Source: Thermococcus sp. CX2 (GTDB lineage: Archaea > Methanobacteriota_B > Thermococci > Thermococcales > Thermococcaceae). Taken from it: a stretch of DNA of 64,000 nt. Under the pieces are notes generated by a model. It had not been told where the DNA came from. It was given only the letters and a program-made list of their open reading frames with translations, and did not search any database. The stretch spans positions 1 to 64,000 of the forward strand of contig NZ_SNUQ01000005.1 in NCBI RefSeq assembly GCF_012027555.1, read 5' to 3'. Positions 44,702 through 53,591 of the stretch are shown piece by piece (the stretch's first letter is position 1; every line of letters starts with the position of its first letter). Position numbers and translations under genes: made by a program.

Positions 44702-45559
44702 ATGAACGCTGGCGCTTTCCTCATAACCTTCAGAGAGGCCCTTGAGGCCGCTATAATAGTCGCAATAATAGTTGCCTATTTAAGGAGAACCAACCGGACT
44801 GAACAGATAAAAAACGTCTGGATCGGCGTGGGACTTTCCCTGCTGGCCAGTATTCTCTTCGGAGCCGCGATACTGGGGCTCTATGGGGGCCTAGAAGAGA
44901 AGGAGCTCTTTGAGGGCCTGGCTTCCTACCTGGCTGTGATAGTCATCACGAGCATGATATACTGGATGGCTACCAAAGGTAAAAACATCAGGGCGGAGAT
45001 AGAGAGCAGGATCAGCAACACAATAGGTCCCCTTGCATTAATCGGCTTTACGTTCATAGTTGTCTTCAGGGAGGGACTTGAGACTGTCCTGTTCCTCACG
45101 CCCTTCGCGACTCAGGACTTCGGCGGAACGCTCCTCGGGTTGATAGCTGGCTTAATCGGTGCTTTGGTCCTGGCGTATCTCATATACGGCCTTGGAATGA
45201 GGATAAACCTGAGAACGTTTTTCTATTACAGCTCAATACTCCTCGTTTTTGTAGCGGCTGGTTTGGCTGGTTATGGAACCCACGAGCTCATAGAGTGGGC
45301 TGAGGAGGAAGGAATGGATTTGGGATTCATAGGTGAAACCGCCTACGACCTCGGAATTCCGAGTGAAAGTTTGTGGCATCACAAGGGCGCGGTGGGCTCT
45401 GTACTCGCCGTACTTTTCGGATATTCCGTAACTATGGAGTGGGGAAGGATAATAGTGCAGTTCGGTTACCTCATCCTCGCCCTGTACCTCGTGCTCAGGG
45501 TGTATGGGAGGGAACCGGCACTGAGCCCAAAGGAGAACAAGCTCAAAAGCACAGTTTAA
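44702..45559 (+). CDS. ftr1: FTR1-family high-affinity iron permease
   Basis: 285 residues, seven membrane helices. Two iron-binding RExxE motifs: FREALEAAII (about 9-18) and FREGLETVLF (helix 4). Acidic loop HELIEWAEEEGMD between late helices. Imports iron, usually with a separate oxidase or ferric carrier; none is adjacent. The DtxR-like box upstream supports iron regulation. Confidence 0.92.
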   Translation: MNAGAFLITFREALEAAIIVAIIVAYLRRTNRTEQIKNVWIGVGLSLLASILFGAAILGLYGGLEEKELFEGLASYLAVIVITSMIYWMATKGKNIRAEIESRISNTIGPLALIGFTFIVVFREGLETVLFLTPFATQDFGGTLLGLIAGLIGALVLAYLIYGLGMRINLRTFFYYSSILLVFVAAGLAGYGTHELIEWAEEEGMDLGFIGETAYDLGIPSESLWHHKGAVGSVLAVLFGYSVTMEWGRIIVQFGYLILALYLVLRVYGREPALSPKENKLKSTV

Positions 45560-45626
45560 TCTTTTTCCCATTTTTGTCCAACAACGTATAAAAAGGATGA
45601 ATCTAAGTTCAAGTTGGGTGAAGAAA

Positions 45627-45992
45627 ATGGATGCACGGAATTTCAAAAGGATTGCTCTGGTAGGAGCGAGCCCGAATCCGGTCAAGTACGGTAATATAAT
45701 TCTAAGAGATTTAACGAGGAAGGGCTTTGAGATTCTACCGGTTAACCCAAATTACGATGAGATTGAAGGGCTAAAGTGCTACAGAAGCGTTAGGGAGCTC
45801 CCGAAAGACGTGGATGTGATAGTCTTTGTTGTCCCTCCCAAGGTTGGTATCCAAGTAGCAAAGGAAGCCGTTGAAGCTGGCTTCAAAAAGCTGTGGTTCC
45901 AGCCAGGTGCTGAAAGCGAAGAGATTAGGGAATTTTTGGAGAGTAAAGGTGTTGAGTACAGCTTCCACAAGTGCATAATGGTGGAGACGTAG
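45627..45992 (+). CDS. CoA-binding domain protein
   Basis: 121 residues, the Rossmann CoA-binding fold of succinyl-CoA synthetase alpha: RIALVGASPNPVKYGNIILRDLTRKGFEILPVNPNYDEIEGLKCYRSV, DVIVFVVPP, LWFQPGAES. Small stand-alone members are common and of unknown role. The ATG at 45627 follows GGGTGA. Cotranscribed with the DUF302 gene that starts ten bases after its stop. Confidence 0.85.
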   Translation: MDARNFKRIALVGASPNPVKYGNIILRDLTRKGFEILPVNPNYDEIEGLKCYRSVRELPKDVDVIVFVVPPKVGIQVAKEAVEAGFKKLWFQPGAESEEIREFLESKGVEYSFHKCIMVET

Positions 45993-46001
45993 GTGATGCC
46001 G

Positions 46002-46379
46002 ATGAAGTTCTACTACGTCCGAAGATTTGAGAGAGATTTAGACGAACTCTGGGAAGAGCTCAAAAGGAAAATAGAGGAAGAAGGGCTCCTTATAGTGGGA
46101 GAGAGGATTCCGGTGAGCATAGTGGAGAGAGATGATGGCATCGTTGCGGACTACCACGTGCTCTTCATATGCGATAGAGAAGTTGTGGCGGAGCTCGTTA
46201 AGCTCGACCCCAACATCGGCGCTTTAATGCCGTGCACAGCGTTTGGCTACGTCAGGGAGGATGGTGTTTACGTCGGCGTTGGACTGCCGAGTGTCGCCTG
46301 GAGAATAGCGGGCGAGGAAGTAGTGGAGCTCATGAAGCCCATGGAGGAGAAGCTCAAGAGGATAATTGACTCCCTTTGA
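46002..46379 (+). CDS. DUF302 family protein
   Basis: 125 residues. FYYVRRFERDLDELWEELKRKIEEEGLLIV, YHVLFICDREVVAELVKLDPNIGALMPCTAFGY and VYVGVGLPS match the DUF302 pattern with Cys in ICD and MPCT, the same positions as the paralogue at 33737. The ATG at 46002 follows GGTGATG. Function unknown. Confidence 0.8.
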   Translation: MKFYYVRRFERDLDELWEELKRKIEEEGLLIVGERIPVSIVERDDGIVADYHVLFICDREVVAELVKLDPNIGALMPCTAFGYVREDGVYVGVGLPSVAWRIAGEEVVELMKPMEEKLKRIIDSL

Positions 46380-46474
46380 TTTTTCAATTTTTGAAACCTT
46401 TGCTATGTTTTCTTCTCATTTTGGGAAAGATAAGGGCAATAAGCTTTCATGCTTAGTCTATATCGGTGATTGAA

Positions 46475-46681
46475 ATGGCAAAGGTTGTTTTGAAGATTAA
46501 CAACATGAGCTGCCAGCACTGTGTAATGACAATTAAGAGGGCTTTGGAAAAAATTGGCGCCAAAGCAGAGGTCAGCCTCGAGAACAAGACCGCGGTCGTT
46601 GAGTACGACGAGTCAAAGCTCAAGATCGAGGACCTAATCAGCGCGGTTGCGAAGTTTGGATACGAAGCGGAGGTGGCTTGA
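46475..46681 (+). CDS. copZ: Heavy-metal-associated (HMA) metallochaperone, CopZ-like
   Basis: 68 residues, ferredoxin-like fold with the metal site MSCQHCVMTI (MxCxxC) and VEYDESKLKIEDLISAVAKFGYEAEV. Carries Cu(I) or Zn to P-type ATPases. The ATG follows GGTGATTGAA. It is one base from the YHS gene, so the two are an operon. Confidence 0.9.
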   Translation: MAKVVLKINNMSCQHCVMTIKRALEKIGAKAEVSLENKTAVVEYDESKLKIEDLISAVAKFGYEAEVA

Positions 46682-46682
46682 A

Positions 46683-46901
46683 ATGCCCATAGACCCAGTC
46701 TGTGGAATGGAAGTTAGTGAAGAAACCGAGTTCAAAGTGGAGTACGGTGGAAAGACTTACTACTTCTGCTCTCCACACTGCAAAGCTCAATTTGAAGCAA
46801 ATCCCGAAAAATACGTCAAGGAAGAGGGAATGAAGCACGAGCACGGCATGCATTCTCATGGTCATAAACATGGCAGAGGACACGGCTGTTGCTGCCATTG
46901 A
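46683..46901 (+). CDS. YHS-domain protein with a His/Cys-rich metal-binding tail
   Basis: 72 residues. YHS core: DPVCGMEVSEETEFKVEYGGKTYYFCSPHCKAQFEANPEKY (shown here as motif CxMEV, YFCSxHC). It is followed by a histidine-rich tail with eight His and a final CCCH. YHS domains bind copper or other soft metals and often precede metal ATPases; here the domain is a free protein beside copZ. Confidence 0.88.
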   Translation: MPIDPVCGMEVSEETEFKVEYGGKTYYFCSPHCKAQFEANPEKYVKEEGMKHEHGMHSHGHKHGRGHGCCCH

Positions 46902-47087
46902 TCTTCTTTACTTTTCCTTTGTAGGGATACTGCTGATGAAGGGGCATGCATTTTAATGTTATCAATTGGCGGTAATGCTCTTTCTTTCTGCCGACTCTGG
47001 TTTGGCGTGGAGTTCTTCACTGATTAGCGTGACACTTTAGCTGAAAGAGTGCAATTTTGTATTACCTTCCTCTTTTTCGTGTGAACT

Positions 47088-47098
47088 AAACTTATAAG
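47088..47098 (+). promoter_or_regulatory. TATA box for a probably leaderless EamA transcript
   Basis: AACTTATAAGG about 28 bases upstream of the ATG at 47122, with no ribosome binding site between. Spacing implies initiation at or within a few bases of the start codon. Confidence 0.5.
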
Positions 47099-47121
47099 GA
47101 CTTTATTTTAGAGTTACTACC

Positions 47122-48024
47122 ATGACTCACCATTATGGCTATGTAAGCGCTCTCCTAGCAGCACTGCTCTTTGGAATAAGCTCAACGCTGAACAAAATCG
47201 CCCTTAGAGATGTCCATCCAATGATTGTAGCAGGGAGCATTTATCTAACGGCTGGAATAGTTCTAATGCTTCTCCGCTTCACACCACTTAAGGATAAAAT
47301 CCTTGAAAGACTTCAATTTAAAGTTAAAACCCAAGAATACTTCTCAAGGCGAGACCTCCTGCTATTAGCTTTTATAGTGCTCTTTGGCTCTTTTTTGGCA
47401 CCGCTATCCTTTATGTTTGGGCTTGATAAAACAACAGCGGTCAATGCATCCCTTCTACTCAATACTGAAACATTGTTCACAGTTTTAATCGCTCTCTTAA
47501 TCTTTAAAGAGAAAGCCTCACGAGAAAGTATTTTTGGAATCCTCTTAATCCTGATTGGAGCCGCTGTGATCTCGACGGAAAACTTTAGGGAGATAGAGCT
47601 GAGCAAAGGCATCCTTGGGAACATTTTAATAATCTTGGCAGGTCTTTCATGGGCGATAGACAATAATTTGAGCAAGTTGCTAAGCGTTAAGAGGGATCTG
47701 CTCTTGGTAACTTCACTAAAAGGACTGTTTGGAGGGAGTGCACTATTAATTTTGGCTTCTCTAATTGGAATTCCTCCCTACATTCCGCTTCAAAGCCTTC
47801 CGTACATACTAACGGTCGGTGCTTTCAGCATAGGCTTCTCCATCGTGCTGTTTCTATTTGCTCTAAGAGAAATTGGAGCCATGAAAACAGGAGCAATTTT
47901 TTCAACTTCCTCATTAATTGGCGCATTTTTTGCTTTTTTAGTCCTTGAAGAGAGCTTCACAACAATTAAAGCGTTCTTTGGCATTTTGATGTTTTTTGGA
48001 GTGTATTTGCTCTCTTTGGAGTGA
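47122..48024 (+). CDS. EamA/DMT-family transporter
   Basis: 300 residues, ten membrane helices in two EamA repeats (about 5-140 and 155-298), each opening with LLAALLFGISSTLNKIA / LIILAGLSWAIDNNLSKLL. Substrate unknown; metabolite efflux is typical. Start without a ribosome binding site. AT-richer third positions than the genes before 46 kb. Confidence 0.85.
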   Translation: MTHHYGYVSALLAALLFGISSTLNKIALRDVHPMIVAGSIYLTAGIVLMLLRFTPLKDKILERLQFKVKTQEYFSRRDLLLLAFIVLFGSFLAPLSFMFGLDKTTAVNASLLLNTETLFTVLIALLIFKEKASRESIFGILLILIGAAVISTENFREIELSKGILGNILIILAGLSWAIDNNLSKLLSVKRDLLLVTSLKGLFGGSALLILASLIGIPPYIPLQSLPYILTVGAFSIGFSIVLFLFALREIGAMKTGAIFSTSSLIGAFFAFLVLEESFTTIKAFFGILMFFGVYLLSLE

Positions 48025-48058
48025 CTCTACTCACTTCTGTTCAGAAACCTTTATAATA

Positions 48059-48082
48059 ATATTTGCACAGTTGCTCAAATGT
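48059..48082 (+). promoter_or_regulatory. ArsR/SmtB-type operator upstream of the zinc ATPase regulator
   Basis: ATATTTGCACAGTTGCTCAAATGT: inverted repeat ATTTG...CAAAT with a 10-base spacer, directly after the TATA (TTTATAATAAT). It resembles SmtB/CadC operators (ATTTGAxCA..). Metal binding to the repressor would release it. Confidence 0.55.
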
Positions 48083-48096
48083 AGAGGTGATGGAGA

Positions 48097-48444
48097 ATGG
48101 CGGAAGTGTGTAAGGTGTATGAAGAGCACTTGGACAAAATCATCGAAGCCAAGAAAAAGCTGCCTGATGATGAAACAATACTTGAGGTTTCCGACTTCTT
48201 TGACGCTTTAGGCAACCCTACAAGGCTTAAGATACTTTTCGCACTGCTGGAGGATGAACTCTGCACGTGCGATTTATCGAACATTACCGGCCTGTCAGTT
48301 TCAGCTATATCCCACCAGCTCAGGATTCTGAAGGATAGAAAAATCGTCACATACAGGAAGGACGGAAAGAACGTCTTCTATCGCCTGGATGACGAGCACA
48401 TAAGGGAGATTTTGAAGGTTGCGCTTAAGCACATGGAGGAGTGA
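48097..48444 (+). CDS. ArsR/SmtB-family metal-responsive repressor
   Basis: 115 residues. Winged helix with ALGNPTRLKILFALLEDELCTCDLSNITGLSVSAISHQLRILKD shown by motifs PTRLKIL, ELCTCDL (the CxC metal site of CadC-like sensors) and SAISHQL. A C-terminal DDEHIREILKVALKHMEE adds possible His/Glu ligands. It controls the P-type ATPase immediately downstream (spacing two bases). Confidence 0.9.
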   Translation: MAEVCKVYEEHLDKIIEAKKKLPDDETILEVSDFFDALGNPTRLKILFALLEDELCTCDLSNITGLSVSAISHQLRILKDRKIVTYRKDGKNVFYRLDDEHIREILKVALKHMEE

Positions 48445-48446
48445 GC

Positions 48447-50537
48447 ATGCCAAAGAAGCTCAAATTAGAAGGCCTTGACTGTGCCAGCTGTGCCTATGAA
48501 ATTGAGGAAGCGCTGAAAAAGGAAGGCTTTGAGTTCGCCTTAGTCAACTTCACGACGAGCGAGCTGGTTATTGAAGGGGACGTGGAGAGGGCCAAAGAGA
48601 TAGTGAAAAAGGTCGAGCCGGGTGTTAAGATAATTGAGGAAGAGGAACATCACCACGACAATGACCATGGACACCACCACGATCACGACGAAGACCCACG
48701 GAAGACGCTCTACTTCATCATACCTTCGCTCGTGCTCTTCACGGTGGGAATTATCCTGAGGTACTACTACAACTACGACAATGCCTTCGTGTTTGGAATA
48801 TTCGTTGCAAGCTATCTCTTAGTGGGCTGGAAGGTGCTGAGGAACGCTTTCATCAACTCGGTGCATGGAAACGTCTTTGATGAGAACTCCCTCATAGCTA
48901 TAGCCACATTAGGGGCATTTGCAATTCGGGAATATCCAGAAGCTGTGGGGGTTATGCTGTTCTACATCGTTGGCGAGTTCTTCCAAGACATAGCTGTCAA
49001 CAGGTCGAGGCGCTCAATTAAAGCATTGCTATCATTAAAAGCCGAATATGCAAACCTGAAAGTCGGTGATAAGATAGTTAGAGTCAAACCGGAGGAGCTC
49101 AAGGTAGGGGACATTATAATTGTCAAGCCCGGTGAGAGGGTTCCAGTTGATGGTGTTGTTATTGGGGGAAGCTCGAGCGTCGATACTTCAGCTTTGACCG
49201 GTGAAAGCGTGCCAAGGACCATTAAGGAAGGAGATGAGATTCTCTCTGGAATGGTGAACTTAAGCGGTCTTTTGACGGTCAAAGTTACGAAAGAGCTTAG
49301 AGAATCAACTATTTCGAGGATTCTGGAGCTTGTGGAAAATGCAAGTGCAAGGAAGGCCAAAACGGAGAAGTTCATCACAAAGTTTGCTCACTACTACACC
49401 CCAGCAGTTGTGGGATTAGCTGCACTCGTTGCTTTAATTCCTCCATTAGCTTTTGGAGAGCCCTTCTCCAAGTGGCTCTACAGGGCTTTGGTGCTCTTGG
49501 TAATCTCATGCCCTTGCGCTTTAGTGCTTTCAATACCGCTCGGCTACTTCGGAGGGATTGGAAGAGCAGCGAGGGAGGGCATACTCGTCAAGGGCTCGAA
49601 CTTCCTCGATGCCCTCAGCAAAGCCACAATCGTAGCTTTTGACAAGACGGGTACACTGACGAAAGGCGTTTTTAAGGTCACGAGGATAGAGACGAGAAAC
49701 GGCTTCAGCGAGGAAGAAATCGTTAAGTTCGCCGCTTTGGCAGAGGCACACTCAAACCACCCGATTGCAAAGGCGATAAAAGAGGCTTATGGAAAAGAAA
49801 TCAACGAAGCGCAAATAAAAGAACACGAGGAAATAGCGGGACACGGTGTTAGGGCAAAAATAGACGGCGTTGAGGTGATGGTGGGCAACGACAGGTTGCT
49901 GCACCGCTTTGATGTTGAGCACGATACATGCCACGTAAAAGGGACCGTCGCTCATGTGGTCGTTAACGGAAAGTACGCAGGATACCTGGTTATATCTGAC
50001 GAGATAAAGGAAGATGCTCCGAAGGCTATTAGAGAATTAAAGCGCCTGGGCGTTAGGAAAGTTATAATGGTGACGGGAGATAACAGAGACGTTGCAGAGG
50101 AAATAGCAAGGCAGATCGGCGTGGATGAGTTCTATGCTGAACTTCTGCCCGAGGACAAGGTTAAGGTCATTGAGGAGCTTGAGAAAAAGAAAGCTCCGAA
50201 TGAGAAGATAGTCTTCGTTGGAGACGGCATAAACGACGCTCCAGTGCTGGCGAGAGCTGATGTAGGAGTTGCAATGGGGGCTCTGGGAAGCGATGCGGCA
50301 ATAGAGACGGCAGACGTCGTTATAATGGACGACAAGCCATCAAAGCTGCCGAATGGCGTCAGGATAGCAAGGAAGACCCAGAGGATAGTTTGGGAGAACA
50401 TAATCTTCGCCCTTGGGGTTAAGCTGGCCTTCATAAGCCTCGGAATCCTTGGAGAGGCTACAATGTGGGAGGCTGTCTTTGCGGATGTTGGCGTTGCCCT
50501 GATAGCGGTCTTCAACGCGATGAGGATTTTGAGGTGA
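48447..50537 (+). CDS. zntA: Zinc/cadmium/lead-exporting P1B-type ATPase (ZntA/CadA)
   Basis: 696 residues. N-terminal HMA domain with LDCASCAYEI, then a histidine/aspartate-rich stretch (about 70-90). Transmembrane metal site SCPCAL, phosphorylation DKTGTLT, nucleotide motif SNHPIAKAI, hinge GDGINDAP. CPC plus a CadC-like regulator points to Zn, Cd or Pb rather than Cu. The ATG at 48447 follows GGAGGAG. Confidence 0.93.
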   Translation: MPKKLKLEGLDCASCAYEIEEALKKEGFEFALVNFTTSELVIEGDVERAKEIVKKVEPGVKIIEEEEHHHDNDHGHHHDHDEDPRKTLYFIIPSLVLFTVGIILRYYYNYDNAFVFGIFVASYLLVGWKVLRNAFINSVHGNVFDENSLIAIATLGAFAIREYPEAVGVMLFYIVGEFFQDIAVNRSRRSIKALLSLKAEYANLKVGDKIVRVKPEELKVGDIIIVKPGERVPVDGVVIGGSSSVDTSALTGESVPRTIKEGDEILSGMVNLSGLLTVKVTKELRESTISRILELVENASARKAKTEKFITKFAHYYTPAVVGLAALVALIPPLAFGEPFSKWLYRALVLLVISCPCALVLSIPLGYFGGIGRAAREGILVKGSNFLDALSKATIVAFDKTGTLTKGVFKVTRIETRNGFSEEEIVKFAALAEAHSNHPIAKAIKEAYGKEINEAQIKEHEEIAGHGVRAKIDGVEVMVGNDRLLHRFDVEHDTCHVKGTVAHVVVNGKYAGYLVISDEIKEDAPKAIRELKRLGVRKVIMVTGDNRDVAEEIARQIGVDEFYAELLPEDKVKVIEELEKKKAPNEKIVFVGDGINDAPVLARADVGVAMGALGSDAAIETADVVIMDDKPSKLPNGVRIARKTQRIVWENIIFALGVKLAFISLGILGEATMWEAVFADVGVALIAVFNAMRILR

Positions 50538-50542
50538 TGTGG

Positions 50543-51106
50543 ATGCTCTATGCGCTTGGCGTTATTTTCTTCCTCCTGCTGTCTCTCTACTCATGGTTTG
50601 GGATAAAGAGGGCCTATGAAAAGGGAAAAACCTTGCCTCTCCGCGTTTCGGTGGCGATATGGATAGGAGATACCCTCCACTCTATTCTGGTGCTCTGGGC
50701 CTCGTTGGGAGGGCTCTGGCTGATGCCCATTAACGCAACTGCTGCCTTAATCGGTGGCTCTGTGCTCGTTGCTGTGGGGCTTGTCATAATGCTTCTCGGC
50801 ATGCTGGAGTTCCGCTCATTCAAGAGGATGTCCGGTTTGGATTCCTCAAAACTCATAACTACAGGCATATATCGCTACAGCAGGAACCCTCAGTATACAG
50901 GATGGTTCTTAGCTCTCATTGGAATATCCATTATGGGACGCTCGCTCCTCGCGCTCCTGCTTACGGTGGCACTCCTTATGGGGATTCACTTGTATAACGT
51001 TAAGCTTGAAGAACCCTACTTGGAGCGCATATTCGGCGAGGAGTACTTGAGATACAAAGAGAGCACTCCGAGGTATTTTGGAATGCCCAAAAGAAGGAAT
51101 AAATGA
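50543..51106 (+). CDS. Isoprenylcysteine methyltransferase (ICMT/PEMT)-like membrane protein
   Basis: 187 residues, four to five membrane helices and the C-terminal SAM-binding pattern ITTGIYRYSRNPQYTGWFLALIG followed by EEPYLERIFGEEYLRYKESTPRYF. Such enzymes methylate lipids or thiols; the true substrate is not known. ATG at 50543 with GAGGTGA five bases upstream; an ATG at 50537 overlaps the ATPase stop. Confidence 0.82.
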   Translation: MLYALGVIFFLLLSLYSWFGIKRAYEKGKTLPLRVSVAIWIGDTLHSILVLWASLGGLWLMPINATAALIGGSVLVAVGLVIMLLGMLEFRSFKRMSGLDSSKLITTGIYRYSRNPQYTGWFLALIGISIMGRSLLALLLTVALLMGIHLYNVKLEEPYLERIFGEEYLRYKESTPRYFGMPKRRNK

Positions 51107-51166
51107 ACATAAAGCTTGAGACAAGCTATAAATAATTTAAGATACGAACTACAAAAGGCGAACAGA

Positions 51167-51847
51167 ATGAATTCAAAAAACCGCAAGGTATTACGGGTAT
51201 ATAGAACCAAGGCTCAGGCAAAAAAGGCTTATGATAAGATCAGCCGATTTTACGATTGTTTTGCATTCTTGGAGAAAAAATATAGGGACAGGGCATTGGA
51301 GCTGTTGGACATTAAAAAAGGAGAAACTGTTTTGGAGATTGGCTTTGGAACAGGGCACTGCTTGAAGAAAATGGCTGAGTTAGTGGGAGATGAGGGGAAG
51401 GTTTACGGTATTGACATCTCTTCTGGGATGCTGGAAATTAGTAAACGGAGACTTGAAAAAGCTGGGCTTTTGGATAGGGTCGAGCTGTACTGCGGAGACG
51501 CCTCAAAATTGCCCTATGAAGATAACAAGTTTGACGCTGTTTTCATGAGCTTCACCCTTGAACTTTTTGACACACCGGAGATTCCGAAAGTTCTTAATGA
51601 GATTAGGAGAGTCTTAAAACCCGATGGAAGGCTTGGAGTTGTCAGCATGTCAAAAGAAGGTGGGAATGTTTTGCTGAGGCTTTATGAGTGGCTTCACGAA
51701 AAATTTCCCCAATATATTGACTGCAGACCAATTTATGTTGAGCAATCAATAAGAGAGGCCGGATTTGAGATAAAGTACAAAGGGAGAGTGTGGTTATTTG
51801 GGCTGCCGGGAGAGATCGTTATTGCGGTAAAACCATCTAAACCGTAA
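51167..51847 (+). CDS. SAM-dependent methyltransferase, UbiE/class I
   Basis: 226 residues. YDKISRFYDCFAFLEKKYR, SAM motif I VLEIGFGTGHCLKKMAE, acidic VYGIDISSGMLEI, DASKLPYEDNKFDAVFMSFTLELF and LKPDGRLGVVSMSK. The substrate may be a small lipid or quinone. TATA CTATAAATAATTT at about 51124-51136 places transcription just before the ATG at 51167, supporting that start. AT-rich gene. Confidence 0.85.
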   Translation: MNSKNRKVLRVYRTKAQAKKAYDKISRFYDCFAFLEKKYRDRALELLDIKKGETVLEIGFGTGHCLKKMAELVGDEGKVYGIDISSGMLEISKRRLEKAGLLDRVELYCGDASKLPYEDNKFDAVFMSFTLELFDTPEIPKVLNEIRRVLKPDGRLGVVSMSKEGGNVLLRLYEWLHEKFPQYIDCRPIYVEQSIREAGFEIKYKGRVWLFGLPGEIVIAVKPSKP

Positions 51848-51925
51848 AGGAGTAAACAAATGAATGATACAAATACAACAATGTTATATACTCTTTGAGC
51901 CAACAAGAGCACGGAGGGGGTAAAA

Positions 51926-52609
51926 ATGCCAAAAGAGAACTTCTTTCCGGATATAATTACAAATTTACCAAAAGCTGATATTCTTATCGATGGGCTGCAT
52001 GCATACCTTTTTCAAGGAGAAAACCAGCAAATCGTTTTTATGAGTTTTGAAAAGGATGTGGAAATTCCTGAACATTCTCACGAAGCACAGTGGGGAGTTG
52101 TGCTAGATGGGGAAATCGAATTAACCATAGACGGCAAGACATACATTTTCAAAAAAGGCGACACATATTTTATTCCCAAAGGCGTCAAGCACAGTGCGAA
52201 GATTAAGAAAGGTTACAAGGATATAACATTGTTCAACCAAAAGGATAGATACAAGGCAAAGGAGACTACACAACCAAGGGCGCCATGTGGGAAGATAGTA
52301 AAAAAGCAGGATGCTAAAAAGAGGGAGTTTAAGGGAGTTTCGTTCGATGTGTTGGCTGTTGGTGAAAAATCGATGATTACAAAGATGCACTATAAGGCTG
52401 GCGACCACGTGCCATTTCACAGCCACCCTAATGAGCAAAGTGGATATGTTGTTTCTGGAAAGATTCGATTGAGATTTGGTGAATATGATGAAATTCTCGA
52501 AGCTGGGGACAGTTATTCAATACCTGCGGGCATGGAGCATAGCGTTGACGCACTGGAAGACTCGATAGTAATAGATTTCTTTGTCCCTCCTAGAGAGGAC
52601 TATCTATGA
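51926..52609 (+). CDS. Double-cupin protein
   Basis: 227 residues made of two cupin barrels (about 20-105 and 125-222). Metal-site patterns are EIPEHSHEAQWGVVLDGEI with IPKGVKHS, then HVPFHSHPNEQSGYVVSGKI with IPAGMEHS. Both halves keep the HxHx4-5 motif and a late His, so two metal sites are likely. A bicupin this small could be an isomerase or a sensor. ATG follows GGAGGGGG. Confidence 0.8.
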   Translation: MPKENFFPDIITNLPKADILIDGLHAYLFQGENQQIVFMSFEKDVEIPEHSHEAQWGVVLDGEIELTIDGKTYIFKKGDTYFIPKGVKHSAKIKKGYKDITLFNQKDRYKAKETTQPRAPCGKIVKKQDAKKREFKGVSFDVLAVGEKSMITKMHYKAGDHVPFHSHPNEQSGYVVSGKIRLRFGEYDEILEAGDSYSIPAGMEHSVDALEDSIVIDFFVPPREDYL

Positions 52610-52988
52610 AGTAACTGCTGTTTTTATTATTCCAGCGTCTTTATTTTTTCTCTGGCTTGACTGTTACTTTTTGGGATTTTATGGAGACTAGAGGGGACTA
52701 TCACTTTAGTTTAATGAATGTCCTTGGACTGCTCCTCTTTTTATCAGGTGTTCTCATGCGTAGAGTTGCTAAAGAACTCTTGCCATGCTCCTCTACTCTC
52801 TTGCTACCCCCATATTTTCTCAAGTCTATGTGGTTTCATTATTTGTGAAATCTCTAAACCTTATTATGTAGTTATGAATGTTCACTTTGGAAACTTTCCT
52901 TTTCTTGACTTTCAATTTTGGCAATAATAATCTTAATTATTGCTTCAAAATAGAAAATAATATGAAAACCAAGTAAGGTGATTACGAA
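52610..52988. other. Intergenic region with a possible membrane-protein remnant
   Basis: 379 AT-rich bases. From about 52711 the plus strand can be read as MNVLGLLLFLSGVLMRRVAKELL, then the frame degenerates. That segment resembles a helix of ICMT-like methyltransferases and may be a decayed copy. Otherwise only promoter-like AT tracts (about 52920-52960) for the following gene. Confidence 0.3.
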
Positions 52989-53369
52989 ATGTACGTCTAC
53001 AAGAAAGAGACCAATCTGAGCTTTGAAGAAGCTGTTGATAAAGTCAAAGAGGAATTAAAAAAGGACGGTTTTGGAATACTGAGCGAGATTAGGGTTGATG
53101 AGCTGTTTAAAGAGAAGCTTGGTTTGGACATGGAGGAGTATGTCATCTTAGGTGCGTGCAATCCAAAATTCTCAAGTCAGCTCATAAGAATCGACTATGA
53201 CAGCGGGGCATTTTTACCATGCAACATTTTAGTCTACGTCAAAGGTGGAAAAACTTACGTAAGCTTGCTGTTGCCGACGAGGGCGATGGAAATTACCGGG
53301 AACGAAGAGCTGCTGAAAGTCGCTGGTCGGGTTGAAGAAATATTAAAGAGGGTCGTTGGTGGGGTTTAG
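52989..53369 (+). CDS. DUF302 family protein
   Basis: 126 residues, third DUF302 copy in the window: YVYKKETNLSFEEAVDKVKEELKKDGFGI, YVILGACNPKFSSQLIRIDYDSGAFLPCNILVYVKGG. Cys in ACNP and LPCN coincide with the paralogues. ATG follows GGTGATTACGA. It precedes the ESCRT-like cluster but is separated from it by 222 bases with its own regulatory features. Confidence 0.82.
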   Translation: MYVYKKETNLSFEEAVDKVKEELKKDGFGILSEIRVDELFKEKLGLDMEEYVILGACNPKFSSQLIRIDYDSGAFLPCNILVYVKGGKTYVSLLLPTRAMEITGNEELLKVAGRVEEILKRVVGGV

Positions 53370-53459
53370 ATCCTCTCTCCTTCCATCGTTTGAACTTACG
53401 AATGTTCCATTTATGAGGAATTTATTATCCAATGATCCAACTAATGGTGACTTCATCAT

Positions 53460-53510
53460 ATGGAGGAATTTCATATTCTCCATTTTGCCGAAAATTTTAT
53501 ATGCTCCATA
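53460..53510 (+). promoter_or_regulatory. Promoter of the ESCRT-like cluster with an upstream dyad
   Basis: BRE-TATA CCGAAAATTTTATATGC (about 53488-53505). Upstream is an inverted repeat ATGGAG (53460-53465) / CTCCAT (53478-53483), whose inner AAT/ATT also pair. The dyad is 13-35 bases ahead of the TATA box, a position used by archaeal activators or repressors. It may also mark the end of the preceding DUF302 unit. Confidence 0.45.
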
Positions 53511-53591
53511 AATGCAGTAATATATGTAAAAGCAGAAAAGCACTGTAGAAGGGAGCGAGTGTCCAAAAAGATAAGTGGGGTGAAAATTCCG

